Assembly: GCA_025531455.1 (NCBI GenBank) | Contig: JAMYHL010000006.1 | Span: 744,001 to 808,000, forward strand | Direction: 5' to 3' | DNA: 64,000 nucleotides | DNA from: Apiotrichum sp. Y4204 | Lineage: Eukaryota > Basidiomycota > Tremellomycetes > Trichosporonales > Trichosporonaceae | Part shown: positions 43,869 to 56,495 of the stretch, piece by piece | How positions within the stretch are numbered: position 1 is the stretch's first letter | How the letters are laid out: each line of letters opens with the position of its first letter | Notes under the pieces: generated by a model | What the model was told of the DNA's origin: nothing | Databases searched by the model: none | The model's input: only the letters and a program-made list of their open reading frames with translations | Made by a program: the position numbers and the translations under genes

Positions 43869-45081
43869 CGCGAAAGATAACGAGTGTGTAGAGCCAGGAC
43901 AAGAGAGGAAAGTGAGTGCCTATATGTCTTGCCACCGGTGTCAGTTGCGCTCGCTCGTCATTTGCCGCTGTGCTTACTGTCGTCGTGTCGCCGGCGCGCG
44001 AGGTTGTATCCGGCCATCCAGGCCTGTCGTTTCATCCGCACGTTGAGTCCGTCACGCATGCGCCCGCCCACGCGCGTCCGGTGCTGATCGCCCAGTCTGT
44101 ATATTTCTGCTTCACCCCGGTACCCGGAAGATTCCGCACGGTGGATGGAGAGGAGAAGCGGCAGGCAGAGTCGAGCAGAAGTACAATCGAACAAGCTACA
44201 CGAGGCTTCCAGCAACGGAGATCCGGAGATCGCCTCCTCACGCGGCGACCGTGCCGCGCCGTGCCGCCGTGACGCCTTGCGCCCTGCGCCCTGCCTCGTC
44301 TGCTCGTCAGACGGGCCAGCTATTCGACGATCCGTCGTGGGCTGGACTTCGTGCCAGTCGCAAAGTCGCGAAGCAGCGCCGACACGCAAATGTTCTAGCG
44401 GCTGGGGGAGAATTGCAGCATGCAGTCCGCAGCAGTCGGGTGTCGTTTGCCGTCCATTTAGAACGCGATCTGGCTTCAACTTGTTACCCGAACCACCCGC
44501 GCGCAACGGCGTCGCGACGGTGATTTGGTGATCCGGTGATCAAAAGCTTGACAACGACTGGCGATCCGGCGATCATGTCTAGCACGTCTAGACCGGCTCG
44601 CGCAGCACGCATGTTCACATACCCGCGTTACTTGTGCCGCAAGACCAGCTGTGCCCCAGCCTCGCGGCAAGCTCGAAGCTGGAGATCCGTCGGTCGATTG
44701 CCTGGGCTATTCAGTGATGGAGTTAGTCAGCGACGCGGCTCGTGTTGAGAAGTCTTGGGTTTCAGGGGAGGTGAACGCGATTATCAAGAAGAGAAGTTGC
44801 AATTGCTGCAAGTGGAGAGTGTGGGAAACAGCAACAACAACAGTCGTCGTGAATCGATGCTCCATTCTTGGCCGCCGTCGATCATCGTTCTCCAGCTCTC
44901 TATGTTCTCGATTCTCCAGGTGATCGGCGGTAGTAAAGGAGGGGTGATTTAAAGAAACACCTGGTTTCACCTCCACCTCGACTGATCCGATCCACGCGCC
45001 TGTTGCTCGACGCGTTTCTTGCCGCCGTAATCATCGCCGATATCACTGTCGTCATCCCCAACACTCTCACTCACAACCCGG
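43869..45081. other. 1.2 kb divergent spacer
   Basis: This is shared upstream sequence of the chromodomain gene (minus) and dynactin p62 (plus). No gene or RNA was recognised. Confidence 0.5.
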
Positions 45082-47252
45082 ATGCCGCACGAGATTCTCT
45101 ACCACTGCAGCCATCTCGAGGCGCAGCTCACGCCCCTCCCGCCGAGCTATTCCTCTTCGTTTGCCGACTTCTCTCCGCTCTCCGACCTCTACTTCTGCGA
45201 GGAGTGTGACGCGATACGCTGCGACCAGTGCGTCGCTGCCGAGGTGGCCAGCTACTACTGCCCAAACTGCTTATTTGATGTGCCCGGAGCAAATGTTCGG
45301 CAGGACCGGAACAGGTGCGTGCTGAGCTGTCTTACGGTTTCTGACCCCAGATGCTCGCGGAGTTGCTTTGCGTGTCCGGAGTGCACGACGGCCCTGGCGG
45401 TACTGGGGTCCGAAACGCCGGCAAGCTCTCAGTTGCGGTCGAGCACGTCGACCCAGGGACGGGAAGGAGGAGGGTACATGTTGATTTGCCCCGCGTGCAA
45501 GTGGTCGAGCCAGGAGATTGGGTGGTTGTTCGAGAAGGCGGCGGGACTAGCGGGTGCGTGTGCGAGATGGTCGAAGCTGATGACAGGTCAACTATCCAAG
45601 ATGTATACCGTTCCCCAGGAGGTCAATGCTGAGTTTGAAGCCATCAAAGTGCATCTTGAGGGATATCTCGCACAGCGTACAGCGCCGGATGTTGCACCGG
45701 GAACAGCACCGGGACACCGGCGCCTGGCATCGCGGAATATTGCGCAGATAACACAGGCGGCTCGCGGGGCGCTGAGCCGCGACCTCTCGGCGCAGTCGCG
45801 ACCGCGCCACAGCGTGCGCAAACCAAACGAAAAGGTCGACAAGAAACTCTTCTGGGACGAGCTCAAGCCGTACGAGTCCGAGTCAACATGGCGCGCGATC
45901 GCGGTCGAGCGTGGGCTCTCGGACGTGGAACGCATGAAGGAGATGACTGGCGAGGAGGTCGTGCCTCTCGAGAGCCGTTGGACGAGCGCATGGGAGCCGC
46001 CGCGGCTGGCCAAGTGGGTTTTCTTTGCAACGCATTTCTGACCCCAGGGATAACGTCCCCCAACGCATACCCCTCATGGCCAAGCTCACGAAGCGCTGCC
46101 CACACCCAACATGCCGCCACATCCTCATCCAGCCAGACACAAAATCCACGCGCATGCTAATCAAAATGGTCGCGTTGAATTACCTCCCCGAGATGGAGAT
46201 TGGGCGGCGGCGGCTGCAGTTGCGGGACGAGCCGACGGAGATGACGGAAGACGAGATGGAGCGCCGGCGGCGCGAGCGCAAACGCGCGCGCTTGCCGTAC
46301 ATGGGCCCTGAGAAGGATGAGGACATGGACGCTCCCATGCAGGCGGGCGAGACTGTAAGTGCATGTGGGTATTGTTCTGACTCGCAGTACTCGTTCCAAC
46401 TCGCGTTCACCAACCCCCTCTACGACCTGATCCAGATTCGCGTCGGCACCGCACACCAGTCGCGACATCTGATTCCTCCAAACCACCATGTCTTTATCCC
46501 GACGCCGCACTTCACTGTCGGCGCGTCCAAGGACGCATGGGCGTACGACGATGACGACTACGACGAATCTGGCGGCGAGGACGACATGGCGACGGCCGAC
46601 GAGCGCAGCAAACGCATGAGCAGCATGTTGGGCGGCTCGCTGCGTCGCGGCCGCGACGCAGGTATCGAGAAACGCGGCAACGTCACAAAGGCAGCTTTGG
46701 AGGTGCAGGTCCTCCCTGGCGCGTCTGGTCCGATCGAGGTGAGTGAGAGGGTTACAGGCAGGGTCTAGGGCAAAAGCCACTTCTGGGCAGGGAGACTGGG
46801 GTGTGCAGCGATCTTCGTAGTGCCTCTCATCTCCCAACGTTAAATCGGTAACAACCTTTATTGTTTGCTGCCTGATGTGGATGGTTTCGTTTGGGCCTGG
46901 CGGAACACATCTCGGACGCATGTGATCCACTTGTGGCCCACTTGTCTTCCTGTGCGCGCTTCACACAGTTTACATTCAGGCCCCCGGGCGAACCGGGGGT
47001 TCCCAGCCCAGAGGCCTATCAGCTCGGGATCCTTGGTGCTGTCCCAGAAGAAAGCCGTCTCGCAGCCCAGGAACGCGATGCTGACATGTGCGTGCCTGGC
47101 CATGCGAACAGTTTGACCTCGAGATCCGGTTTACGTACCGTGTAGAGGAGGAGGGCGGGAACGAGAGCGACCCGGACGCCGAGGAGGGCAAGGACGAGTA
47201 CAAGACATTCACCTTCTGGGTCAGGGTGTGTGCCGGCGAGGTTGTGGCATAG
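45082..47252 (+). CDS. Dynactin subunit 4 (p62, RO-2 type)
   Basis: A pointed-end subunit of the dynactin complex, which links dynein to cargo and cortex. Exons are 45082..45314, 45351..45553, 45587..46013, 46048..46354, 46388..46738 and 47112..47252, giving 553 residues. The N-terminus has the paired-cysteine zinc-binding region of p62: YFCEECDAIRCDQC, YYCPNC, CFACPEC, LICPACKWS. Later come KLTKRCPHPTCRHILIQP, NYLPEM, FTNPLYDLIQIRV and a C-terminal beta-rich domain (FDLEIRFTYR). The order and motifs match dynactin p62 of fungi. The last intron is 373 nt, by far the longest here, and no clean extra exon was found in it. It does contain an 81-codon minus-strand frame that I do not accept. Confidence 0.9.
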
Positions 47253-48975
47253 GTAGAGGGCTGCGGCTAGAGCTCTGGGATATACTATTTGTTTGGGCGC
47301 GACGACACGACATGAAACGCAGCTACATACTCCGTAGCGTGGATGTAAACAGTTTATGCTAATGGAATCCACGGGCGAAGGGAAGGACATCTGGGAGGCT
47401 CGAGACTGCTCCTCTGAATAGATCGAGTAGAGGCACCGTTTGTGCAGGACCAGGCGCCGGGGCTTTTGGCCGCATAACACAGTTTGGCAGTGCCCTAGAG
47501 TGTGCGTCTTCGCGCTCAAACATATTCACGGTACAAGAAGAAGCTATATGCAGAACAGAACTGCGCACTTGTATACCAGAACAGATACAAGAGCAGATCA
47601 GAGTGGCAGAGTACGGAGTACAAAGCCGGGGTACATTCGTGGCCTGCGTGGTACAGGAGACCTCGTCGCGTGCTGTGTTTTGTGCACCGCGTGCACGGGG
47701 CGTGCAATAATGCATTAATGGCACTGCAGCTGCAGATCGGAAGGCGTACGCACTCTTGTTTGCTCTGCTTGGCACAAGGACAACAGACCGACAGCGAGAC
47801 AACATTTAACACCGAGACAACGACGCCGCGGGCCGCACAGAGGCACCGTCATCGAGATCCGTGAATTCGGTCGGCGTGCCGTTCTCGGCGCATTCTTGGG
47901 TTCTCTTTTCCCATCTTGGTCATCATCACCATCACCATCACCTTTAGCGTAATCACCACCATCACTATCATCTATCACAACATTCGGCAGGGAACGAAAA
48001 CACCCTCAGTTCTACTCCCCCACACTGCCCCCTCCGCCCTCGTCTCGGCCTCAACCTCCTCTCCTCTCCCGGTTCCCCGCGGTGGCTTTGACGGCCTGTG
48101 CGCTGCAAGCTGGTCACCGCGGCCCGTGGCTTGACAACGACCGCCGCTTTGGGTCTCTAGGAGCGCAGGTGCACGCCTCACTTTGCTCGCTCCTCGCCGC
48201 CGAGTCTCGACCCGACGCCCGACCGACGCCCACATCGCATCTCCACACTCACCCATCCCTCCCGCACACCTTCACTCTTCGGCCTCGTCGTCCATCCTCG
48301 CCCGCTCGTATGCCGCACTCCCCGCCCGGCGGACTCGTATCAGCCCCGCCATAACTATACGCGGTCCCTCACTAGCTCATGTGCGTTCCCTCCCCAAACG
48401 GCCAACTGCCTGTTGCGGCCACTGCTCCCGTGTCCTACACCTTCTGCGCGCCTCTCCCGCTCGCGTGTCGTCGCTGCTGTGTCGCGCGAGCTGCGCAAGT
48501 CGCGGGTCCCGTGCGTGCGCGCGTGCTTCGCTGGCCCTATTCTAGCCTTGTGGTGGCTGCTGGCCATGACATTTCGCTATCTCTCTGCACGATCTCTCCC
48601 CCGCTGTGAATGCTGTGGGAAATCGTTTAGAAGAGTGAGGGATCGCGAGAGGTACCATCTTGGCCCAAATTCGCGATCCCTCTGCATCTCTGTGCATGCC
48701 TCGCAGTGTTTTGGTGCATGCTGTCGCTGTGTCTGTGTGTTGTTGCCTCTGCCTCTGTCTCTGTGCATCTGTGGCACCTTTGGTTCGTTCCTCTCTGTGC
48801 TCTGTTCCTCGATGGTATCCCCTCCGTCACCCGCGTGGGCCCCCTTATCCTCCGCCCCCTCCTCGACCCCCTCGATCCCCTCCTACCCACCATCCATTAA
48901 GCTCTCACCGCTTCCCAACTTGGCAACCAACCTTCAGTGACCGTGGACCCGTGCTGACACTCGACAGCCAGCAGC
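47253..48975. other. 1.7 kb spacer with long pyrimidine-rich leader
   Basis: From about 47900 the plus strand is strongly C- and T-rich (CATCACCATCACCATCACC at 47922, CTGTCTCTGTG repeats around 48740 to 48790). This fits promoter and leader of the next gene, probably with a leader intron (donor GTGAGGG near 48634). No coding gene was recognised. Confidence 0.5.
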
Positions 48976-51900
48976 ATGTCGGATTACATGGCCCCCGCGC
49001 CGTTACCAGACGCGCCGAAACGGCGATCCACAGGAACCTCCGACGCCCTGCAGTACTACTGGTCCGCGTCTGCTGGCGAGCGGTCAGGATCATTCTCCTC
49101 GTCTCTCGGCATCAGTCCAATCCAGTCCTCCCCACGCGCAATCCTCGACTCTCCTTACACTCTGTCTCCCAATCCGCCTCTACATCAAACGCGGTCCAAC
49201 GTCTCGCTGCAGGAGCTTGTCGGACAGGAGGCAGGACAGGAGCGTCGACGAGAAGGGGGGAACAACGCTATCTCTCCGATGCTGCCCAGTGCCATCCTGC
49301 AGCGCGAAGCCAACGCGTTTGCAGAGAGCATACCTCGCGATCCCGACTTGGCCTCCTCGACGGGGCCCAGTAATCGCCGCATACATCTCCTGTCCTACTC
49401 GAGTGATCGCCTAAGCGCAATGTCGTCTGACCCCTCCGCCCCTTCCTCGGCACAGAACGACACCCCGCCGAGTCCAACCTCGAGTCATTCCGCCGACAGC
49501 GAGTACTCCCTTGTCGAGGACGAGACGCCCACAACAGCCGCCCCGCCCCCCGTGCCCGACGTTGCATCCGCCCGCGTAGGCCGAGTGAACCCCGCGCACC
49601 GGCGAGGGCTGGTCGACACGGATGGGCAGCTCGGCGTGCTTCTCGATCCGTCGTTTGAAGAGTGGGCACATCAGCGATCATGGGAATCATCCTCAACACC
49701 AGTCAGCCCTCCCATTGTCTCGCCTCACGAGTCATGGCAGCAGACTCCACGACAGAGCGTCCCAACCGAGCGTCCGTTTGCGTCCCCGTCAGAATGGTCC
49801 GCCAAGTCGTCAGCCTCGCATGACAGCGATCGCACGCCGCGTAACAGCACCTTCCCTTCTGGACCCAACACCTCACGACCTTCGAGCAGTAGTAGCAAAC
49901 CTGCCCACGGCGGTGGGCTGCTCTTCATCGCGCCACCGGACGTATCGCGACGTAGCTTGGATAATCTGCAGCGCGATATAGTTGGACTCGGACTGGACGC
50001 CCGGGGCCCACGTGGGCAACGGGTTGGTCTGTCCATAAACAACAGCACACCAGCGCTATCCCTCACACTCGACGAGCCGGATACACCACACAGCGCCCCG
50101 GCCCACAAGACGTCCTTCGATGACATTGACATTACCCGCACACGGCCGACGTCGTTCAATCCACATTCAACGACGCCTTTGGGGACACCAACACGGCCAA
50201 CACGCTTGGGCACACCATCACGCGAGCGCCAACTCGATCCGCGGCCGCCCAACGGTTCATCGCCGGTTAATTTCCGGCGAAGCCCAGAACCGCCCCCGAA
50301 GAGCGAGCTACGGAGACTGTGAGTTCCGGTATGTGCATGTCCTGACATCCAGATCACCGACGCCGCCGCTACCCCCGAAAGCGACCGTCGCCTCACCAGA
50401 GGAGTACACGAGCGATAAGAATGGCCCTCCCGTGCCCACCATTATTAACACGCCCCACACCCCTGACCACCCGCAGCGCGCAACAACTGTACCGATCGCC
50501 CCTCCTGCGCGCTCAACAGGCTCGCCGCGCTCACGCTCAATACCACCGCCGGAGTTGGCAACGTCGAGCACCATTCAGGATCTTCAGAAAATGCTGGGCG
50601 GCGCGATTGATGAAATCGGCCTGGTTGACTCTCGAGATGTCCCACCACCTATGGTCGGTGAGCCTAGCAAGGAGAAGCCCCAGCAAGTCCTGCAGAGCCT
50701 CCCCCCACGATCGACCTCCACGGCGGCGAACGAGGGTACCCAGGCCCCAATAGCGCCCTTCACCTCCTCCACACATCATCGTGGATCTGGATCGCACGGC
50801 TCTGGCGCTCTCGCCTCTGCGGGTCACGCCCTCATGGGAGGAACGATTGCAGCCGCGGCGACGACCAAGGGCAACGTGTCGCGTCACGTTCGCAAGGCTT
50901 CATCAATACTCTCGATACGATCCAGCAACTACTCCCTCCACTCTCCCACAGGTGCCAATTTTAACGGTATCACTCTCCCGCAGACGCTGCCGCCGGCTGT
51001 GCTTTATGGAAACATTAAGGCGCTCAAAACGTCAGGGGAGCGTGCGCGTGCGTACTCGCGCAGCATTGTGGAGTTGAGTCGAGCCGACTCTGGCTTACGG
51101 GAACTGTGTGCCAATATCCGTGAGTACACTTGGTGGATCAACTGCTGACTGTAGAATACCGGTCCGGACCACTGTCGCGATCGAGGCAGGGCGTTGGGAT
51201 GGGGATACCCCCGAGCCTCGGCGCAGCTCTAACTGCCCCTCCTGGAATGAGGAACGTCTCGGCGGGCTCCGAGTTCCCCATGCGACCCGACGCGTACTCC
51301 GCTCGCGAGATATCTGTGCGCAACCTCGAACCCGCAGATGAGCCGACCGCACTGCCTCCAAATCTGCCCTTCCCCAACCTGCAGCTACAGACTGCGGCTG
51401 TCAAAGCGTCGGGTTCGATGCAGAGTATTGCGAGCCACGCGTCCAGCCGGCGGCCTGGGTTCCTCTCCGCCTTCGGCCGTCTCAAGAAGGACAAGGAGAA
51501 CACGACTCTGGGCCCACCGACTGGTGCACTCACCAATCTGAACCCTACGGCCTCGTCCTCCAAGCGCGACCTCCGCGCGCACGCCTCCCCTGGCTCTCGT
51601 CACAGCTCAGAAGAGGCCCAGACTCCGACTCAGACTCCGGCTCATACTCCGACGCCGAGTCACAGTCAGATCCGGACTCCGAGCCATACCCCGAACCACT
51701 CGCAGAGCTTGCCTCCGTCTCAGAACCACTCCCAGCCGCAGTCCCAGACCCACTCCCAGCCGCAGTCCCAGAGCCATACTCCGATCTCCGACTTCCGCAC
51801 CACCCAGCCAGGAATGGTGGGTCCTCGCGGGCCACGGAGACCATCTGAAGGACCTGGCCTGCGGTCCAGTATCGATACCCCTCCGCGCGCCATGTCGACT

Positions 51901-52294
51901 CCCCCGCGCTCGAGTCTGGACTCGAGCAAAAACTCGTCGCGCACAGGTCCCGCCGGCCCTCGTCCGCTACCGAGCAACGGCACTTCGGCGTCAGCATCGC
52001 CCTCCCCGCTTGCCAAGAAGCTGCCGGACGCAAACGAGGATCGTATCCGGCAGTTCAGCGATCTGATACCGAGTGCGGAACGCGCCGTCGCCCGAGCCTA
52101 TCTTCAGCGCTACGGCGAGATGAACTATGCTGTGACGTGAGTGCCTGTGTGGCGTGTGCTCAGCTCTGTGGCCTGGATCGCAGTTAGGCTCCGCGCACTA
52201 CAGGGCACAAGGAAGCCCCCCTTGTCTCATGTTTGCTGACATCTCTAGGGCTTATATCGAGGATGAGAAGCAGGGAACCCTGATGCGCGCATGA
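48976..52294 (+). CDS. Large Ser/Pro-rich disordered protein with conserved C-terminal helix domain
   Basis: I do not recognise a named family. Exons are 48976..50318, 50353..51119, 51155..52136 and 52249..52294, giving 1045 residues. Almost the whole protein is Ser-, Pro-, Thr- and Gln-rich and predicted disordered, with many SP/TP sites (LGTPTRPTRLGTPSRERQ), so it could be a target of proline-directed kinases such as CDK or MAPK. Ordered-looking islands are RRSLDNLQRDIVGLGLD, TIQDLQKMLGGAIDEIGLVD, PAVLYGNIKALKTSGERARA and GFLSAFGRLKKDKEN. The last 45 residues (DRIRQFSDLIPSAERAVARA, then YLQRYGEMNYAV and AYIEDEKQGTLMRA) are compact and resemble a UBA-type three-helix fold. A scaffold or cortical signalling role is possible but speculative. 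Confidence 0.75.
51609..51790 (+). repeat. Degenerate Ser/Gln/Thr/Pro/His codon repeats
   Basis: CAGACTCCG and CACTCCCAGCCGCAGTCCCAG type units recur. The latter is duplicated with 24-bp spacing around 51724 to 51772. It encodes a QTPTQTPAHTPTP / HSQPQSQTHSQPQSQ tract. Confidence 0.7.
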
Positions 52295-53163
52295 CGGCGC
52301 AGAACGCGGAGAGGACGATCGCAATAACCGCAGGGCCACGGATTTTTGCCCTGTGGATTGCAGCTGGAGTTGACGGAAGGGGATGAGGTTGTTGTTGGAG
52401 AAGATTTCTCGTGGGCGTTGCGGATTTCGGCAGTTTTGATTGTTTCGCATCGCATCGTATCTGGGATATTTGTTACTTGTCACCCGAATCTGGGAATGGT
52501 TATGATTCATATTATTCACGCTGGATAGAGCGCCGGATAGAGAGCAGAGCCGTGGACGTCATCGACGGCGACCAGACCCAGATAGCGGCATTCCGTCCGA
52601 CATCCGCAGTGACGCCCAACGCATCGCGATGTCCTCTCAGAATCAGGCCTAACTTCGCGTCTCTCCCACACCCTCGTTCTTCAGAGGCTGGACTTGACTC
52701 ACAGATCTCACCTCACCTCACCTCAAGACCCCAACACGGTCCGTGCGTACGCCACGGCCAGCAAAGCCTGCAAAGCCCGAGATGATAATGTCCGCTCGGA
52801 TCGCGGAGCAAGGGGCGGCGGGACAAGGTTGAGCCCGAGCGCAGTGGAGCAAAGAGCTGCGCGAAGCGCGAAGAGCAAAGCGCGAAGCGACGCGAAGGCG
52901 GATCAGAAGCAGATTATACTACGGAGCGAAGCCGCGATGCCCGACGATGAGGGCCGAGTGTACCGCAAAAGTGGAGCGAATGTGGACCCTGATGTGCGAT
53001 GGACATGGTCATGTCCCCTCCATACCATCACACCTCCTACTCGAGCTGGCGAGAACTCGACGTTGGACGACCAGCGACGGCACCAACGACGACGACAAGA
53101 CATCATAAGATACGATACGAACACACCCTTCCATCTCCTCTTTTCTGCATCTCACCCCTCTCA
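52295..53163. other. Spacer with GCGAAG-rich purine tract
   Basis: No gene is supported. Around 52845 to 52900 imperfect GCGAAG/GAGCAAAG units repeat, and the rest is promoter and leader of the BTB-like gene. Confidence 0.5.
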
Positions 53164-54852
53164 ATGTCAGCACCAACCACGCCGCCTCCGGTCCCGCCCC
53201 CACCGCTCCGTTTCAGCCTGGACGCCGACCGCGCATTCGACCCCTTTGAGCCCGACGACTCGGCCGCGAGCGCGCTGCTCGACGCCCCTGAAGACGATAT
53301 CTCCCTCGTAGGGCTCGAGATCGGGGACGGGGCGGGAAACAATGGTCGCCAGCACGAGGATACAGATGACGACGCGCCGCGCAAGAGCTACAGCAAGAAC
53401 TACAGCAATGGCTTCCACAGCGTCGATCTGGGCTACGGGCGCGCTTCCGCGCGGCCCGCGACCGTGAGACGGCACTCGTACCATCCTGGGAGCTACCAGC
53501 AGGAGCTGGGGTTGGGTATGAATGGGCCCGGGAGCCATTATTCCCATCAACGGGCGGTGAGCGGGACGCAGCGGGGTGACGCGGGGTTCGGGCCGCCCCA
53601 CCGCGATTTCGAGCTGGACCATCACGATCTGCGTACCCGCCGCCCCGAGCGCGTGCGCAACGGCTCGCGTCCTCCCGCGCCTCCCGCTTCAGCTGGGCCT
53701 TTTTCCCGCCTCGGGAACGGTCTGCCCTCGCTACCGTCGTTTCCCCACTCGCGGTCGCACTCGCGCGCCCACTCGCAAACGTTTGCAAGCCACCCATCGC
53801 ACTCGTTCACACACGCCGCCCTACACACGTACCCGCCCGACCTGCTGCCCTCGCTTCCCTCTCTACCGCATACTCCGGTCTTCCGGAGGCACCGGCGCAC
53901 CTCGTCGCGTGCCCGGCCCGACCTCAGCGTCGAGCTCGATCTGCCGATGCCTGATGAGCTCGATGAGCATGGCGAGTCGGGGGAGTATGACCAGATTGTC
54001 GATGACAAAATGTGGACCGCGGGCGACTTTGAGCTGGTGTCCGCGGACCGCGTGCGTTTCCGCGTCCCGAGCTACTTCCTCTTTGCCTCTAGGTGGGTCC
54101 TGGCTCTTACTGTTCTGATAGCAGCCCCCGGTTTCGCGAGGCGTCCGGAGAGGTCGGCATTGAGAGCGGCCTCCGCCTCCCGTCCCGCCGCGCGATACAC
54201 CTCACCGACGAGGGGGAGAGCGCCGCTGTCCTCCGCCTTTTCCTCGAGTTTTTAGTATACGCCAAGCTTGATGTGCCGGACGACGGGACGACGCTTGTGG
54301 GCTTAGCGACGATAAAAGACTTGGTGCAGTTGATGAAGACGTGGGAGTGTGGAGGTACACTGTCTTTATTCCTAGTCTGCCTGCGCGAGGCGGCGCGCGC
54401 ACCCTCCAACATCTCCCCGCTCGCAGTCTTCATTGCGGGCGCCACGGCCGGCGACGCATTCACGTGCTCGGTCGCGCTGGACATCACCGACTGGGCGTGG
54501 CGCCGCATGGACACGCACAATCTCCCCGCCGCGCCGGACGCCAACGTCTTTGACCCCCACCACATGCCGGTCACCGTGTGGCAGCTCATCCCGCCGATGT
54601 ATACGTGGGCGCTGACGACGGCGTGGACGGGAACAGATGACCATCTCGTGAGTTTGAGTACAACTAGACTGGAACTCACAACTCACGCTGCAGAGGAAGA
54701 AAGCGCAGGAACCGAAAGAGGGACAGGGGCGCCGCTCCGCGTCCCGCCGATATCGTGCCTCCGCCTCGGAATCTCAATCTCACCGCGACACGGCGTCCCG
54801 CTGCGAGTCCGTCCTCGGGCGCAAGGTCCAGGCGTGGCAGCAGTGGCTGTGA
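53164..54852 (+). CDS. BTB/POZ-like domain protein (paralogue A)
   Basis: Exons are 53164..54092, 54125..54647 and 54694..54852, giving 536 residues. The first 280 residues are low-complexity (Pro-, Ser- and His-rich; SHSRAHSQTFASHPSHSFTH). A BTB-like domain follows from about residue 283: GDFELVSADRVRFRVPSYFLFAS, then GESAAVLRLFLEFLVYAKLD, LVQLMKTWECGGTLSLFL and AVFIAGATAGDAFTC, with a C-terminal WQLIPPMYTWALTTAW. This matches the pattern of fungal BTB/POZ proteins (D-x-x-L-x-S-x-D-x-x-R-F-x-V ... LxxxS). The same module, with an intron at the same codon and phase, recurs in the gene at 62594. The basic tail (RKKAQEPKEGQGRRSASRRY) looks nuclear. It may be a cullin-3 adaptor or transcription-linked. 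Function is unknown. Confidence 0.78.
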
Positions 54853-55710
54853 CTCGAGGGCCGGGGTAGCAAGGGCGCGCGAGCGGGGTCGTCGGCCAAC
54901 ACTGGAATCAAAACACCCTCCGTCCGCCGCTCACACCTCCGCACGAGCTCGATGCCCGCCACCGCTACTCTCGGCCTGTTTGCTCCTAATTTGTCCTCCC
55001 CGCGCATCCCCGCACAGGATCCGGATTTCTACTCTGGCCGGCCTATCGGCCGCCGAGATTACGAATACGGCGCGTGTGCGCCTCGAGTCTCGCTATGATG
55101 TTTGATGTACAAGCAGTTTGTTTCCGGGAGAGTGCTGGCAGGGGGCACTGAAAGCTAATCCTAGCAACTGGCTGATACCCATCGGCTGTCGGTCCTTTGT
55201 CAGGCAGCATGCGGAACGGTGTTTCACTCGCTAGGCTACGAATGTTAGCCAAGGGCGAGAGGGTTCTTTGATTTCTTGTATCTCGCGTATGAACAACCAC
55301 AATTTGTCTGTGGATGTGAGAGTGTGTTCTGTATGTTCTGTACGGTTACGCCCATTCAATATTGTCGACCTTTACTGAGCTTCTCTCACATCTCAGAGAT
55401 CTCTAGATGGTGTCGCCTCGTTTGATCACCGGGCAGCTGGGGCCCCTCTGAATAATGACGTGTGTGTAGGCTCCACCGCACTTATCAACTTCTTGCCCTG
55501 TCCAGCCGCCCAGGTCCGCAGCCTCCACAGCCTACACACAAACAGATCCGCCAAGCTGCAACTCCCCGCCGCGTCGCTGCGTCGTTGCCGTCATCATCGG
55601 GCCGCGGCACGCAACAGCAACCTACACATGCCCAACAGACTCACCCACCTCGCTTCCACATCATCACTCCAACCTCTCTCTACATCTCACCCATCAGAAA
55701 TTCACCCACA
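54853..55710. other. Spacer before the ESS1 gene
   Basis: No gene is seen. The last 200 nt are CA- and CT-rich leader of ESS1. Confidence 0.5.
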
Positions 55711-56495
55711 ATGTCCGGCTGGGAAGTCCGTTTCTCCAACTCGCGCAAGCTGCCCTACTTCTACAACGCGGACAAGGGCGAGTCGACATGGGAAGTGCCC
55801 CCAGGCCTGACCGAGGACCAGGTCGGATCGCTCCCCGGCGCGCACCTCCTCGCGGGCGAGGCGCCGAAGAACGACGACAAGGTCCGCGCGAGCCACATTC
55901 TGTCCAAGCACAGCGGGTCCAGGCGCCCCAGCTCGTGGAAGGAGGTGAGTTGAGGTAAGGAGGTTCCGCTAGCTGTGTCTAGTGTCTGTAGCTGCGCCGC
56001 GCGACACTCCCATGTCCCCAATTTTACAATCTGACTGCATCGTCCGTCATACTGACATACAGGCCAACATTACCCGCTCGCTCGACGACGCGCGGGCCAA
56101 CGTCGAGGCCCACATTGCGCACCTGCAGGCGCTCCCGCAGGACCAGCGCGAGCGCGAGTTTGCGGAAATCGCCTCGCGCGAGAGCGACTGCTCCAGCGCG
56201 CGCAAGGGTGGTGATCTCGGCTGGTTTGGCCGCGGCATGATGCAGAAGGCGTTCGAGGTGAGTGTTTGAACAGAGAACAGCTCCACACGCGTATCCTGGT
56301 GACAACCTACTGACGCCGTTCTTTGTGATAATTGTGCTCGTCGCGCTGTTACATTCGTTTCATCGCTCGTCTGTTTCGCCCACTCTGAAACGCCCCTCTC
56401 TCCCACAGGACGGCACCTATGCGCTCAAGGTCGGCGAGATGAGCCCCATTATCGAGACCGACTCGGGCGTGCACGTCATCCTCCGCACCGGCTAA
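55711..56495 (+). CDS. ESS1: Peptidyl-prolyl isomerase ESS1/PIN1
   Basis: A phospho-Ser/Thr-Pro-specific prolyl isomerase acting on the RNA polymerase II C-terminal domain and cell-cycle proteins. Exons are 55711..55944, 56063..56257 and 56409..56495, giving 171 residues, the usual length. WW domain: W4 to P30 (GWEVRFSNSRKLPYFYNADK then STWEVPPG). Parvulin domain: VRASHILSKHSGSRRPSSWK with the phosphate-binding basic loop, ESDCSSARKGGDLGWFGRG with catalytic C121, MMQKAFE, and SPIIETDSGVHVILRTG at the C-terminus. All key residues are present. The introns are 118 and 151 nt. CDK1 in the same window makes many of the phospho-S/T-P sites such enzymes recognise, but the two are not linked otherwise. 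Confidence 0.96.

Noticed and set aside
46858..47103. 81-codon minus-strand frame inside the dynactin p62 intron
   Set aside because: It looks weakly protein-like but lacks promoter, homology and conserved pattern. It is kept only as a finding about intron length.
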